In this document: positions 26,780 through 35,148 of the stretch, piece by piece | How positions within the stretch are numbered: position 1 is the stretch's first letter | Layout: every line of letters starts with the position of its first letter | Notes under the pieces: model-generated | The model's input: only the letters and a program-made list of their open reading frames with translations | Databases searched by the model: none | Told to the model about the DNA's origin: nothing | Assembly: GCA_013349435.1 (NCBI GenBank) | Contig: DUZQ01000010.1 | Location: 1-52,058, forward strand | Origin: Planctomycetota bacterium | Lineage (GTDB): Bacteria; Planctomycetota; Phycisphaerae; Sedimentisphaerales; Anaerohalosphaeraceae | Reading direction: 5' to 3' | Length of the DNA: 52,058 nt | Position numbers and translations under genes: made by a program

Positions 26780-28027
26780 TTATTTCCCGGGCTTTTTGCT
26801 TTTTTTACTCCCGGCGATTTTGCCGGCGGCGACTTTCATAGGCAGTCCAAACAGCCGGATGAATCCGGTGGCGTCTGTCGGGTCGTATTCGGCCCCCATT
26901 GTAAAACCGGCCAGGTCCTGCTTATACAAACTGTTCGGACTTTTGACACCGGCGATATCGCATCTTCCCTTGTAGAGTTTCAGCCGGACAGTGCCGGTAA
27001 CGTTACGCTGGGTTATATTCACAAACGCGTCCAGCGCCTCACGCAAAGCGCAGAACCACTGCCCGTAATAAACTAACTCGGCATACTTCAAAGCGACCTG
27101 TTGCTTATAGTGCATCGTTTCTCTGTCGAGCGTCAGGCTCTCAAGAGCGCGATGGGCTGTAGTCAGTATCGTTCCGCCGGGTGTCTCATAAACACCGTGA
27201 GATTTTATTCCGACAAGACGGTTTTCCACGATATTGGCCTGTCCGACACCGTGTTTGCCGCCTATATGGTTAAGGGACTCGATAAGCTTAACGGCGGCGG
27301 TACTTGTGCCATTTAACTTTACAGGCACACCTTTGCTAAATCCTATCTCAACATAATCCGGTTTGTCGGGGGTTTTTGAAGTAGGTCTGGAAATAACAAA
27401 CATACTTTCTTTAGGCTCGTTCCAGGGGTCTTCCAGTTCGGCGCCTTCGTGACTTATATGCCACAGGTTGCGGTCCCGTGAGTAAATTTTCTTTTTGCTT
27501 TGCTCAACGGGAATCTTGTACTTTTTTGCATAATCGAGGGCGGCCTCGCGCGAAGTCAGCTCAAAATTGGGGTCCTTCCAGGGTGTGATGATTTTCAGCT
27601 TCGGGTCCAGGGCCATATATGTAAGCTCGAAACGGACCTGGTCGTTGCCTTTACCTGTCGCTCCGTGGGCAACGGCGGTTGCACCTTCGGCATGTGCAAC
27701 TTCGACCTGGTGTTTTGCTATCAGGGGCCGGGCAATGCTGGTACCGAGCAGATAATCATTTTCATATACCGCGCCTGCCTTTAGCATCGGCCACAGATAA
27801 TCCCGGGCGAATTCAGCACGCAGGTCCTTAACCACGCACTTAACCGCTCCGGAGGCCAGGGCCTTTTTCTTAATGCCTGCAAGCTCGTCTCCCTGGCCCA
27901 ATTCGGCGGCAAAGGCGACAACGTCATAGCCGTAGGTCTCTTTCAGCCACGGCAAAATGACGCTGGTGTCCAGCCCGCCGCTGTATGCCAAAACCACCTT
28001 TTGTGCTTTGCTCTTACTCTTAGCCAT
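26780..28027 (-). CDS. argG: Argininosuccinate synthase
   Basis: This 415-residue ATP-dependent ligase joins citrulline and aspartate in arginine synthesis. The N-terminal ATP pyrophosphatase motif [13 protein letters not shown] is clear, as are [41 protein letters not shown] and [19 protein letters not shown]. The C-terminus carries a Lys-rich tail ([11 protein letters not shown]) beyond the usual end. I chose the ATG at 28027, which has AGGAAGG 8 nt upstream, over the TTG one codon earlier. A strong promoter lies upstream. No other arg gene is adjacent. Confidence 0.97.
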   Translation of the reverse strand: MAKSKSKAQKVVLAYSGGLDTSVILPWLKETYGYDVVAFAAELGQGDELAGIKKKALASGAVKCVVKDLRAEFARDYLWPMLKAGAVYENDYLLGTSIARPLIAKHQVEVAHAEGATAVAHGATGKGNDQVRFELTYMALDPKLKIITPWKDPNFELTSREAALDYAKKYKIPVEQSKKKIYSRDRNLWHISHEGAELEDPWNEPKESMFVISRPTSKTPDKPDYVEIGFSKGVPVKLNGTSTAAVKLIESLNHIGGKHGVGQANIVENRLVGIKSHGVYETPGGTILTTAHRALESLTLDRETMHYKQQVALKYAELVYYGQWFCALREALDAFVNITQRNVTGTVRLKLYKGRCDIAGVKSPNSLYKQDLAGFTMGAEYDPTDATGFIRLFGLPMKVAAGKIAGSKKSKKPGK

Positions 28028-28071
28028 CAATTAACCTTCCTATACCACTGTCAGAAACCGTCAAGGGCGAT

Positions 28072-28100
28072 ATTATACTGTTTCAAGCCGGAAATGACAA
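28072..28100 (-). promoter_or_regulatory. Sigma70-type promoter of argG
   Basis: On the minus strand TTGTCA (28100-28095), a 17-nt spacer and a perfect TATAAT (28077-28072) precede argG. Transcription would begin near 28065, about 38 nt before the ATG. Confidence 0.75.
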
Positions 28101-28217
28101 TATAAAGTGTGCAGGTTTTTGAGGTGGATTATATTATCTCACAATCTGAGACCAAACCGGCGGGCTTTAAACCCACCTACCATTGTCTATCACATAAAAC
28201 GGCGTTCTATTTGGTAG

Positions 28218-28235
28218 GGTGGGGCTTGCCCCACC
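28218..28235. terminator. Short GC-rich hairpin
   Basis: GGTGGGGC and GCCCCACC are exact inverted repeats with a two-base TT spacer. It lies just downstream (minus strand) of the small remnant at 28255. No clear T tract follows, so the terminator role is weak; it may be a repeat. Confidence 0.35.
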
Positions 28236-28254
28236 AAAAAGAATTTATGCAACA

Positions 28255-28380
28255 TTATCTACAATCTACAGGTGTACCCCCATCGGCTTCATAGAACACC
28301 TTTGCTTCTTCGAGAATCTGACGCAAATATTCGTCGCCAATCCGCCGGCAAAAACCTTCTATCTGGTTCAAGCTGACCAT
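28255..28380 (-). pseudogene. Short remnant, possibly the N-terminus of a nucleotidyltransferase-type gene
   Basis: A 41-residue frame starts MVSLNQIEGFCRRIGDEYLR and stops after FYEADGGTPVDCR. The opening helix resembles the region preceding the GS motif in small MNT-type nucleotidyltransferases, but the catalytic part is missing. It lies on the same strand as, and 25 nt beyond, the nucleotidyltransferase gene at 28406. It may be a decayed antitoxin-family gene; the assignment is uncertain. Confidence 0.35.
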
Positions 28381-28405
28381 TTATGAATTTCACAAGTCGT
28401 TTTTT

Positions 28406-28726
28406 TTATGCGGCGATGACGATGCCTTCGCGTCTCGCGATCTCGAGAACAGGGCGGCCCTGTTCTGTCTCCCATTCCCGTTCGCCGCAGGGAATGGGCT
28501 CAATGCGACTATCACCTTGGGTTGCACGCCAGAGCTTTTTTACCAAAACCACTTCCCGCGAACCGTCGAACTCGGGGGCAATCACGACCAAATCTATATC
28601 ACTATAAGCATTAGCCTGGCCGCGTGCAAAAGAGCCGAACAGAACAGCCTTGTTTGCATGTATCCCGGCAGCAGACAGCCGGGCCAAGTAGCTCTTAACC
28701 GACTTAATAACCGACTCTTCAACCAT
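28406..28726 (-). CDS. MNT-type nucleotidyltransferase (antitoxin-like)
   Basis: This 106-residue protein is a minimal polymerase-beta-fold nucleotidyltransferase. The catalytic motif is intact: VLFGSFARGQANAYSDIDLV, i.e. GSX10DXD. In MNT/HEPN modules such proteins AMPylate or otherwise silence the HEPN toxin. TAGGA lies 9 nt before the ATG. It follows the HEPN gene at 28738-29082 by 11 nt, and a second nucleotidyltransferase lies on the other side of that HEPN gene. This gives an unusual MNT-HEPN-MNT order. Confidence 0.85.
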   Translation of the reverse strand: MVEESVIKSVKSYLARLSAAGIHANKAVLFGSFARGQANAYSDIDLVVIAPEFDGSREVVLVKKLWRATQGDSRIEPIPCGEREWETEQGRPVLEIARREGIVIAA

Positions 28727-28737
28727 TCCAATAATTC

Positions 28738-29082
28738 CTAAGTTTTTAGCAATTCGGACTTAGCGGTTTGCAAGTCGAGCATAATCTGCTCTGAGTCAGG
28801 GTAGCGACCCTTTAACTGGTAAACACCAAATTCAGACAGCGACTCGGTTTTTCCTGCATCAAGCCTCAACTCAGCAATTTCAGCTAAGCGAACAAGGTTG
28901 TGTATGCGCGGCGGGAGATCGCCCGTTTGGAGGGTTACGTGTGCTTTAAGCATTTTTTCAATGGCGAGATGTGCAAAGAAAAGGGCGTGTCGCAGATGAC
29001 CTTTCTCTAATAATGACTGGGCCGCTGCAAAGTCCTCATCGGCACTTGTTTTCTAGTAGTCAACTTGCTTACGAGCGTTCAT
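28738..29082 (-). pseudogene. HEPN-domain protein with an in-frame stop codon
   Basis: Reading from the ATG at 29082 gives MNARKQVDY, then TAG at 29055-29053. An otherwise intact HEPN domain follows: KTSADEDFAAAQSLLEKGHL, FAHLAIEKMLKAHV, and on to AKSELLKT (115 codons in total). HEPN proteins normally have Trp right where the TAG sits, so a single TGG-to-TAG change explains it. The upstream nucleotidyltransferase overlaps its start by four bases (ATGA). Translation could restart at MLKAHV, but that would drop half the domain. It therefore looks like a recently inactivated toxin partner. Confidence 0.75.
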
Positions 29083-29396
29083 ACAAAGTCCTTTGTGTTC
29101 TCTTTCACGGATTCAAGGACGTGCCGGCGGCGAATATAGTTGGCGCTTCTTTCGACCGCCTGTCGTTCGACCAGTTCGGCCTTTCGGCCGAACATTTCCG
29201 TAAGCTCAGCCTCCATTCTTACAATATCTATCAGGCTGTGTTTGTGTTCGTGCTCAAATTCCACCAATACATCCACATCGCTGTCCGGCCCAAAATCATC
29301 GCGCAATACAGACCCGAAGAACGCGAGACTGCGTATGTTATTCCGACGACAAAACGCCGCTATCTTGTCCCTTGATATATCAACACCAATAGCCAT
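29079..29396 (-). CDS. MNT-type nucleotidyltransferase (antitoxin-like)
   Basis: This 105-residue protein carries AFFGSVLRDDFGPDSDVDVL, the GSX10DXD catalytic motif of minimal nucleotidyltransferases, and ends with RRRHVLESVKENTKDFV. Its 3' end overlaps the start of the HEPN gene by four bases, the usual arrangement of MNT/HEPN toxin-antitoxin pairs. Its partner is interrupted by a stop codon, so the antitoxin may now act alone or on another HEPN protein, such as the one at 30624-30965. Confidence 0.85.
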   Translation of the reverse strand: MAIGVDISRDKIAAFCRRNNIRSLAFFGSVLRDDFGPDSDVDVLVEFEHEHKHSLIDIVRMEAELTEMFGRKAELVERQAVERSANYIRRRHVLESVKENTKDFV

Positions 29397-29412
29397 GTCT
29401 TCATTCCTTCAA

Positions 29413-29575
29413 TGTCATTCCAGCGAAGCTTGTCCCCGCGAAGCCGAAGGGCGGGGAGAGGGAATCCATTTTGTTTAATTCTGGATTCCGGGTCAAGCCC
29501 GGAATGACAAATATTCTGGATTCCGGGTTCCCCCTTCGCACAAGGCTTCGGAGGACAGGCAAGCCCGGAATGACA
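29413..29575. repeat. Cluster of REP-like palindromic elements
   Basis: Three adjoining units with TGTCATTCCAGCGAAG, CTGGATTCCGGGTCAAGCCC and CTGGATTCCGGG...GCCCGGAATGACA patterns lie upstream of the nucleotidyltransferase gene. They belong to the same family as those at 2629, 3650 and 45144. The gap 29397-29693 has no gene. Confidence 0.75.
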
Positions 29576-29693
29576 ACTAAAAGCATAACAGATTATTTCT
29601 AAACAGCACTACATTCTGCAACCTATAATCTTATCATAATATAACAAAACCACCTGACTTGCAGCAATAGATAAATCCTTCAAACTTAATCGT

Positions 29694-30527
29694 CTAATGC
29701 CAACTGCCGAAATATTTATCAGTAACGTCATCAAGGCTCGAAAATACATCCTTTTTCGGAAAGGCGGCTCGCGCCAATGGTATGACCAAGTCTTTGTCGT
29801 TTGTCAGTATGCCATCCGCTCGTGAAAGACAAGCAACATACTGCATGTCGTGAAAATCATGTGAAGCCTTGCCGAGTGTTGGGAGTTGTCCACTCTTAGC
29901 TTTTTGGTAAGCCCATTCAAAACTCAAGATGCACCTGAGCCAGTAATCGTGCCATGTGTACCAGTCATGGGTTATATACGAGTAAATCTCGGGTTCCCAT
30001 TTCTTCAACACCTCATTATCCACCACTGGTTTCATGGCTTTGGCCCATTTTGTCAGGCGATTCACATTGTCACCTGTTTCTGTTCGTATGCCACGTAACA
30101 GTTTTTTCTTGGTGATAGCGGCATAAAAATATTCGGACAACTTAAGCATATCTTTTATGATTGGCCCAACCTGTGCCTGGTACTTTTCGGACCCTCGCTT
30201 AAGACAAAACACATTATCGTTAAGGGTACTTGTTCTAATTGTGTCCGTGCCATTCTTATCGACAATTGACTTGATAGGTGAAAGTGCTTCTTTTTCACGA
30301 TTGACGATTTCAAAAGGCAAATGTGTGTACATGGCTCCAGCCTTGATTAGTTTCTGAAACTGGATTAGTAATTTTTGATCAACTTGGTCTGGACTTATTA
30401 AGCACTCAATAAATAAAACATCTCCCGCGAGAATATTGTGGGACTTCGCAAACTGACAAAGCTTTGTCAAAGATGTATTCTGAAAAACACTTTTATCAAG
30501 GACTAACAACTTTGGCATTGCGTCCAT
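29694..30527 (-). CDS. PIN-like domain protein
   Basis: This 277-residue protein starts MPKLLVLDKSVFQNTSLTKL and ends with HDFHDMQYVACLSRADGILT followed by NDKDLV. This arrangement of early Asp and late D...D...TND acidic residues matches PIN-like nucleases. The central region (about 60-210) is helical and not recognised. A PIN nuclease would need the acidic residues to bind Mg and cut RNA. No antitoxin is adjacent, although the neighbourhood is rich in toxin-antitoxin-type genes. The true start could be three codons later (30518). Confidence 0.65.
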   Translation of the reverse strand: MDAMPKLLVLDKSVFQNTSLTKLCQFAKSHNILAGDVLFIECLISPDQVDQKLLIQFQKLIKAGAMYTHLPFEIVNREKEALSPIKSIVDKNGTDTIRTSTLNDNVFCLKRGSEKYQAQVGPIIKDMLKLSEYFYAAITKKKLLRGIRTETGDNVNRLTKWAKAMKPVVDNEVLKKWEPEIYSYITHDWYTWHDYWLRCILSFEWAYQKAKSGQLPTLGKASHDFHDMQYVACLSRADGILTNDKDLVIPLARAAFPKKDVFSSLDDVTDKYFGSWH

Positions 30528-30623
30528 CCATCATGAGTTATGAAGACAACATTTATAGCATGATTGTTTCGCGCGCCGATGGCTTCGTCGGCTATCCAGG
30601 TATAGGTCTTGCCATAAACTCAA

Positions 30624-30965
30624 TCAAGGCTCAAGGTCATTTAGAATACGGGACAGCAGGGGTTTTATCGCCGGTATTCTGTTTTTTATTGTTTCCCACA
30701 CAAGCCCGTAATCAATCCCGAAGTAGAAATGGATAAGCCTGTCCCTCATCCCCGCCATTTCTTTCCAGGGAATCGAAGGGTATTGTGCCTTAATTGGGTC
30801 GGGAACATTCTTAGACGCCTCCCCGATGACCTCGAACTTGCGTATAACGGCGCTGGTGGTCTTGTCGTCATCCCTGAAACTGTCGAAATCCATATCTTCG
30901 ACGAAAGCTTCAATCGCCTCAAGAGCCGATAAAATGTCCCTTAGATACAGACCGCTGTCTCTCAT
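30624..30965 (-). CDS. hepT: HEPN-domain toxin, HepT/DUF86 type
   Basis: This 113-residue helical protein has the HepT RNase signature RX4HXY in MRDRLIHFYFGIDYGLVW. Upstream lies the usual AVIRKFEVIGEASKNVP helix. Such proteins cleave RNA, and the paired MntA blocks them by adding AMP groups to the Tyr. The mntA-like gene upstream overlaps its start by four bases. The pair appears intact, unlike the interrupted pair 1.6 kb away. Confidence 0.9.
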   Translation of the reverse strand: MRDSGLYLRDILSALEAIEAFVEDMDFDSFRDDDKTTSAVIRKFEVIGEASKNVPDPIKAQYPSIPWKEMAGMRDRLIHFYFGIDYGLVWETIKNRIPAIKPLLSRILNDLEP

Positions 30966-31252
30966 ATATAAATCGCCTCGCTGAGAATCTGCGCTTTTAT
31001 TTCCTCTCTTATCGAGCGAATCGGAACTACATCAACCGAACAACTCAGCATCTCTTCAAGAAAATCAGACAGCCCTACAAAATCAAACAAATCTGCGCCT
31101 GCATCGAAATCGACCAGCATATCAATGTCGCTGCCGGTTTCCTGCTCATCACGTGCATATGAGCCGAAGAATCCTTTTATATCGGCTCGGTATCTATCAC
31201 GAACGACAGGCCGCAGTTGCTTGAGGTTTTCAAGGATTGATTGTTTTGTCAT
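30962..31252 (-). CDS. mntA: MntA-type nucleotidyltransferase antitoxin
   Basis: This 96-residue minimal nucleotidyltransferase has an intact GSX10DXD motif (GFFGSYARDEQETGSDIDML). It lies upstream of the hepT gene with a four-base overlap, as in characterised MntA-HepT modules. AGGA lies 9 nt before the ATG at 31252; an ATG three codons earlier has its ribosome site too close. aroDE ends 16 nt further upstream on the opposite side of the ATG region and is read on the same strand. Confidence 0.9.
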   Translation of the reverse strand: MTKQSILENLKQLRPVVRDRYRADIKGFFGSYARDEQETGSDIDMLVDFDAGADLFDFVGLSDFLEEMLSCSVDVVPIRSIREEIKAQILSEAIYI

Positions 31253-31276
31253 AAATACCATTCCTTAAAAACATTA

Positions 31277-32851
31277 TTATACTCCATTTTCCTGCGAAAG
31301 GCAACTAAGGATGGTTTTTCGCATGATTTTTTCGGGTGGTTCGCCGGTGTCCGTGCCGATGAATAATTTATACTGGGCCATCGCCTGGCGGACAAACATC
31401 TCAATCCCGCTTATCGTTTTTGCACCGGCCTTGGCGGCCTGCTTAAGCAGCAGTGTCTCGGCAGGGTTATATACCGTGTCAAAGACGGTCATATCAGCTT
31501 TTAAGCACTCGGCGGGCACGGGCGTTGCATCAACATCGGGATACATACCGATACTTGTGCAGTTTATGACCACCTGTGCGTCCATTTGATTAAGGGCTTC
31601 AAGCGGGGCATACCTGCACTTAAACTCTTCGCTTAAGGCCTGTGCTTTTGCGACCGTGCGGTTATAGACAGTAACCTCGGCCCCTACGTCCACCAAACCT
31701 GCTACCACCGCCCGGGCGGCTCCGCCTGCCCCCATAACGGCGCAGGTTTTACTGTGCAGGCCGTGTTTGTCGATTTTAAGGGCGGCGCAGAGGGCATCTC
31801 TGGCGCCGGCGTAATCAGTATTGTAGCCGCTGATTCTGGGGCCGATGCCGACCTTGAGGGTATTGACCACTCCGATATCAACCGCCAGAGGTTCGACAAA
31901 TTCACCGGCTGCGTTTGCATAGTCAAGGGCATGGGCCTTGTGAGGGATTGTTACGCTGAATCCGCCGAAGCCGAGCCAGCTTCTGGCTATGATATTATCC
32001 ATAAACTGGTTGAACCGGCTCTTTTGACCTTCCACAAGCAGCGGAAGGTACAATCCGTTTATGTCCCGCTCACCGAAGCAGGCGTTGAAGAGCGCGGGAC
32101 TCAGTGAATGGGCAACCGGGTTTCCAATCACCCCGAAAAGCTCGGTCTCGGTGTCAATGTAATCCCAGCGATACAGCTTTTTCATCTGCTCGGCCGTAAT
32201 CTGGCCCGGTGCTGTGGAGCTTCCTTCATCGAGCGAGGCAAATGTAAGAAATCCGCCGAGTTTTTTGGCTAAGATTCGACTTATAAGACCCGCCCGGCCC
32301 ATACAAAGCACAATTACGTCGCCGGTTGTGTTGTGAAGTAAATCAAAGGCCTCGAAGCAATCGTTTATGTGGCCGGGTGTATAGACCAGCTTGGGTATAG
32401 CTTGGCTGGATGCAGCTTTTATATCATCGTAGAGTTTTGTCAGGTCGGCAAAAGGCCCGGTAAAGTCGTGGGCCGAAAGAATCAATCGAGTTTTCTTGTT
32501 TTCTGCAATTGCCTTTGTGAGTTTGCGTTGTGTATCACCCGCAAGAAAATTTTCATATTCACAATCTACAAAATCAGCACCTGCCTTTATCGCCTCGAGC
32601 AAAATCCCGGTTCGCAGTTCCAACGGCCGGTCACCCGCTCCGCCCTGAGCCTTATCGCGGCAGGTAACTATTATCGGCAGCCCGGTTGACTTTGCATATT
32701 CCAGAAGTTTTTTGACCGATTCAGTGCCGAGTTCTTTCAAATAATCTGTGCGAAGTTCGAGTAACTCGGCGCCGGCGGCGGCAGCCGAATCAATCCGCCC
32801 ACAGGCGGCGGTAACACCGCCGGCTGATATTGGAATAGCAAGACAGGTCAT
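31277..32851 (-). CDS. aroDE: Bifunctional 3-dehydroquinate dehydratase/shikimate dehydrogenase
   Basis: This 524-residue enzyme covers two steps of the shikimate pathway. The N-terminal half is a type I dehydroquinase (about residues 5-225: ELLELRTDYL, IVTCRDKAQGG, ILSAHDFTG and the Schiff-base Lys region near IPKLVYTPGHI). The C-terminal half is a shikimate dehydrogenase (about 240-515: GVIGNPVAHSLSPALFN, VTIPHKAHALDYAN, VMGAGGAARAVVAGL, CTSIGM, DTVYNPAETLLLKQA). This fusion is common in plants and in some bacteria including planctomycetes. The ATG at 32851 is preferred; an in-frame TTG extends it by 13 residues. Confidence 0.95.
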   Translation of the reverse strand: MTCLAIPISAGGVTAACGRIDSAAAAGAELLELRTDYLKELGTESVKKLLEYAKSTGLPIIVTCRDKAQGGAGDRPLELRTGILLEAIKAGADFVDCEYENFLAGDTQRKLTKAIAENKKTRLILSAHDFTGPFADLTKLYDDIKAASSQAIPKLVYTPGHINDCFEAFDLLHNTTGDVIVLCMGRAGLISRILAKKLGGFLTFASLDEGSSTAPGQITAEQMKKLYRWDYIDTETELFGVIGNPVAHSLSPALFNACFGERDINGLYLPLLVEGQKSRFNQFMDNIIARSWLGFGGFSVTIPHKAHALDYANAAGEFVEPLAVDIGVVNTLKVGIGPRISGYNTDYAGARDALCAALKIDKHGLHSKTCAVMGAGGAARAVVAGLVDVGAEVTVYNRTVAKAQALSEEFKCRYAPLEALNQMDAQVVINCTSIGMYPDVDATPVPAECLKADMTVFDTVYNPAETLLLKQAAKAGAKTISGIEMFVRQAMAQYKLFIGTDTGEPPEKIMRKTILSCLSQENGV

Positions 32852-32930
32852 AATGCAAACAGATATAGCCCTGTCGGGACTTGAATGCAAGCATAAAAAT
32901 AACTTCGCTGCCGAGTGGCTCCAAGGTTAT

Positions 32931-32964
32931 AAAAAGCAGGCACAGCCCCCCTTTCTGTGCCTGC
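32931..32964 (-). terminator. Rho-independent terminator after the thioredoxin-like gene
   Basis: On the minus strand GCAGGCACAG, a nine-base loop and CTGTGCCTGC are followed by TTTTTAT. It lies 50 nt past the stop codon of the gene at 33016. Confidence 0.85.
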
Positions 32965-33015
32965 TGTATCCAGGCTCATATCATGGTCTCGGTCGGCATC
33001 AGGAAACTCGGCCGG

Positions 33016-33678
33016 TCAATTTGCATACTTGACCGTGCAACCGTACGGCCTGGTTGCGGCAAGTGAAACGCTCTTGCCTGCTGTTAACTCCGCAAGTGCT
33101 TTATCCACATAATTGATATATTCACCTTTTACTTTGCCGAGGGGGGCATTATCTATAGCGCCCTCATAAGCAATCCTTCCCGCTCTATCGATGATAAATA
33201 TGTGCGGCGTGTTCGTCGCTCCGAACAACCGGCCCACCTTGCCGGAGCTATCGTCCAGAATCGGATAAGAAAGCTCGTAATTTTGAGCCCACTGCTTATT
33301 AGTCTCGCTCGTGGCATAATTCGTACTGTTGACGGCAAGCCATACAACATCTTTGCCTGCATACTTATCGGCAAGATTTGCAAATGTTGCGTCCTCATAG
33401 TGCGGCTTCACAAACGGGCAGTCGTAATTGAACCACTCCAGGACGACTATTTTGCCCGAATAGTCGGACAGCTTCACCTCTTTGCCGTTGTGGTCGGTAA
33501 GCGTAAAATCAAGCTTCCTGGCGGCTTGAGCAACTGCCTGTTGGGCCGAAGCCGGCTTGTCGGGCGCATTTGCTACAGGCTCGGCGGCCCGACTTGATGA
33601 AGGCTGTTCTTTACAACCGCTAAAAGCGATTATTAAAACGGCGGGTACTAAAATCACAGAAAGCCCTGTCTTTGACAT
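33016..33678 (-). CDS. Thioredoxin-like (redoxin) lipoprotein
   Basis: This 220-residue exported protein has a lipobox (IAFSGC, Cys22), a low-complexity Ala/Pro linker (about 25-52) and a thioredoxin-fold redoxin domain (about 53-200). That domain contains DFTLTDHNGKEVKLSDYSGK, VVLEWFNYDCPFVKPHY and TPHIFIID with a cis-Pro. Only one cysteine occurs in the active-site loop (DCPFV), so it does not have the CXXC of a classical thioredoxin and is closer to peroxiredoxin/redoxin proteins. The sequence is consistent with a periplasmic reductant or peroxidase; the substrate is unknown. Confidence 0.85.
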   Translation of the reverse strand: MSKTGLSVILVPAVLIIAFSGCKEQPSSSRAAEPVANAPDKPASAQQAVAQAARKLDFTLTDHNGKEVKLSDYSGKIVVLEWFNYDCPFVKPHYEDATFANLADKYAGKDVVWLAVNSTNYATSETNKQWAQNYELSYPILDDSSGKVGRLFGATNTPHIFIIDRAGRIAYEGAIDNAPLGKVKGEYINYVDKALAELTAGKSVSLAATRPYGCTVKYAN

Positions 33679-33910
33679 TTTCAGTCCCTTTCAATAAAGT
33701 TATAATTGGTCTTTTTGAACTATATACGAAGGCAATTGGGCCAAGGTCAGCAAAAAACCAAAAAAATCCGATTCGGCATGTTCATGAAATATTTCACAAC
33801 GGCAAATCCGGGGTGTTTATTCAGCGACCTTGCATATAAACGGTTTATTGCTAAAATAGCCCGAAATCGTAATTGTTGTGCAAAAGTAACAAAAGTGGTA
33901 CGAAAAGAAT

Positions 33911-34606
33911 ATGAAAAGTCTCTGTGGTAAAACGGTGCCTTTGACGAGGATTCAGAAGCTCATCGGCAAATATATGCTCCAGTCCAAGCGGCAGGGGCCC
34001 TGCTTCTATCTCGAAACGAGTGCGGACATAACGAGACTTATGGATATGCGGAGGGCGTACTGCAAACAGGTCGGTGTTCGGGTAACGACTAACGATTTTT
34101 TCTTTCGTGCGATGGCTGAGGCTTTAAGAAAGTTTCCTCTAATGGCCGGTCGCCTTGAGGATAACGGGGCCGGCGTTCGAACTTTCGAAAATGCAGGAAT
34201 CGGCTTTGCGGTGGCGGCTCCACAGGGACTCGTTGTTCCGGTGATAAAAAATATCTTAGGAAAAACCCTTCCGCAAATCGCTGCTTCCAGCGGCGCACTA
34301 ATTAAAAAGGCGCGTGCGAACAAGCTGTCACTTGATGATTTCGAGGGAGACGATATTGTCTTCAGCAGTCTCGGCATGTACGGGGTGAGTTCCTTTTTCG
34401 CCATCAAGCCCCCCGGCGTAGCCTGTATCATATCAGCGGGTAAAATCGCCGAAAGGTTTGTCCCGTCCGAAGAGGGACCGGCTGCTCGCAAAATGATGTC
34501 GGTCGGGCTGGCGGCCGACCGGAGAATAGTTGACGAATTTTATAGTGCTCAATTCCTTGGCGGTATTGTCCGGTTGCTTGAGACGCCCGAAATGCTGGTT
34601 GTTTAG
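33911..34606 (+). CDS. Stand-alone 2-oxoacid dehydrogenase E2 catalytic-type domain, active site changed
   Basis: This 231-residue protein matches only the acyltransferase (E2) catalytic domain: PLTRIQKLIGKYMLQSK, CFYLETSADITRLMDMR, GIGFAVAAPQGLVVPVIKN, and a C-terminal SVGLAADRRIVDEFYSAQFL. Lipoyl and peripheral-subunit-binding domains are absent. The active-site motif DHRXXDG reads DRRIVDE here, so the catalytic His is Arg and the Gly is Glu. Ordinary acyl transfer is therefore unlikely; a structural or regulatory role, or a different chemistry, is possible. No E1 or E3 gene is adjacent. Confidence 0.8.
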   Translation: MKSLCGKTVPLTRIQKLIGKYMLQSKRQGPCFYLETSADITRLMDMRRAYCKQVGVRVTTNDFFFRAMAEALRKFPLMAGRLEDNGAGVRTFENAGIGFAVAAPQGLVVPVIKNILGKTLPQIAASSGALIKKARANKLSLDDFEGDDIVFSSLGMYGVSSFFAIKPPGVACIISAGKIAERFVPSEEGPAARKMMSVGLAADRRIVDEFYSAQFLGGIVRLLETPEMLVV

Positions 34607-34668
34607 GGACTCAGGTTCCCTGCGGGAGGAATTTTGCTTTGCAGCTATTAAATCGGCTCTTTAGAATA

Positions 34669-34696
34669 TTGACATCGGTGAACTTATTGATATACT
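34669..34696 (+). promoter_or_regulatory. Promoter of the small lipoprotein gene
   Basis: A perfect TTGACA (34669-34674), a 16-nt spacer and TATACT (34691-34696) lie upstream of the gene starting at 34762. The predicted leader is about 60 nt. Confidence 0.7.
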
Positions 34697-34761
34697 CCAG
34701 CCAAAACCGTGGTGGTTGTAGCGGACGGTTATTGCATTTATTCTTGAAGGGACTGTAAAAG

Positions 34762-35136
34762 ATGAAAATAAAAACGTCTTTTTTCGTGTCGCTGTTGGTC
34801 ATTTTGGCCGGTTCAATTCTTATTTTGGGCTGCGAAGAACAGCAACAGGACTCAAGGAGAATCAGACTCATCGCCGATGAAAATCTCAAGCTCAAGGAAC
34901 AAGTCAAAAGCTGCAATCAGCAAATCGCCAAACTCCAAGAGACAATCGCCGAATACGAACAAAAGGAGCAAAAGCGGGCTGATTCCGAGAAGGAACTAGG
35001 AAACTCGGTTATCAAGCTGTTGCAAGAAAACGATGCCGCCACCAAAGAGATTGAGAAGCTTACCGCCGAGAACCTGGAGCTTAAAGCCAAACTCGACGAG
35101 TTCGAATCCGCTGATGCCGAGGGTGATAGTCCATAA
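34762..35136 (+). CDS. Small coiled-coil lipoprotein
   Basis: This 124-residue protein has a signal peptide with lipobox (LILGC, Cys24). An almost uninterrupted helical coiled coil follows (about 35-115, with KLKEQVKSCNQQIAKLQETI and repeated Leu at heptad positions) and then a short acidic tail. The layout resembles Lpp-like or periplasmic spacer lipoproteins, but I recognise no family. A good promoter precedes it, and a ribosome site (AAGGGACTG) precedes the ATG. It is convergent with pyrG. Confidence 0.8.
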   Translation: MKIKTSFFVSLLVILAGSILILGCEEQQQDSRRIRLIADENLKLKEQVKSCNQQIAKLQETIAEYEQKEQKRADSEKELGNSVIKLLQENDAATKEIEKLTAENLELKAKLDEFESADAEGDSP

Positions 35137-35148
35137 AATGGATCTGAT

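Noticed and set aside
28738..28953. HEPN protein as an intact 71-residue gene starting at MLKAHV
   Set aside because: The in-frame sequence upstream clearly encodes the first half of the HEPN domain, so this is the remainder of an interrupted gene.
33706..33930. Plus-strand frame of 74 codons before the E2-like gene
   Set aside because: It has no ribosome site, an odd composition and overlaps the start of the E2-like gene; it is probably chance.
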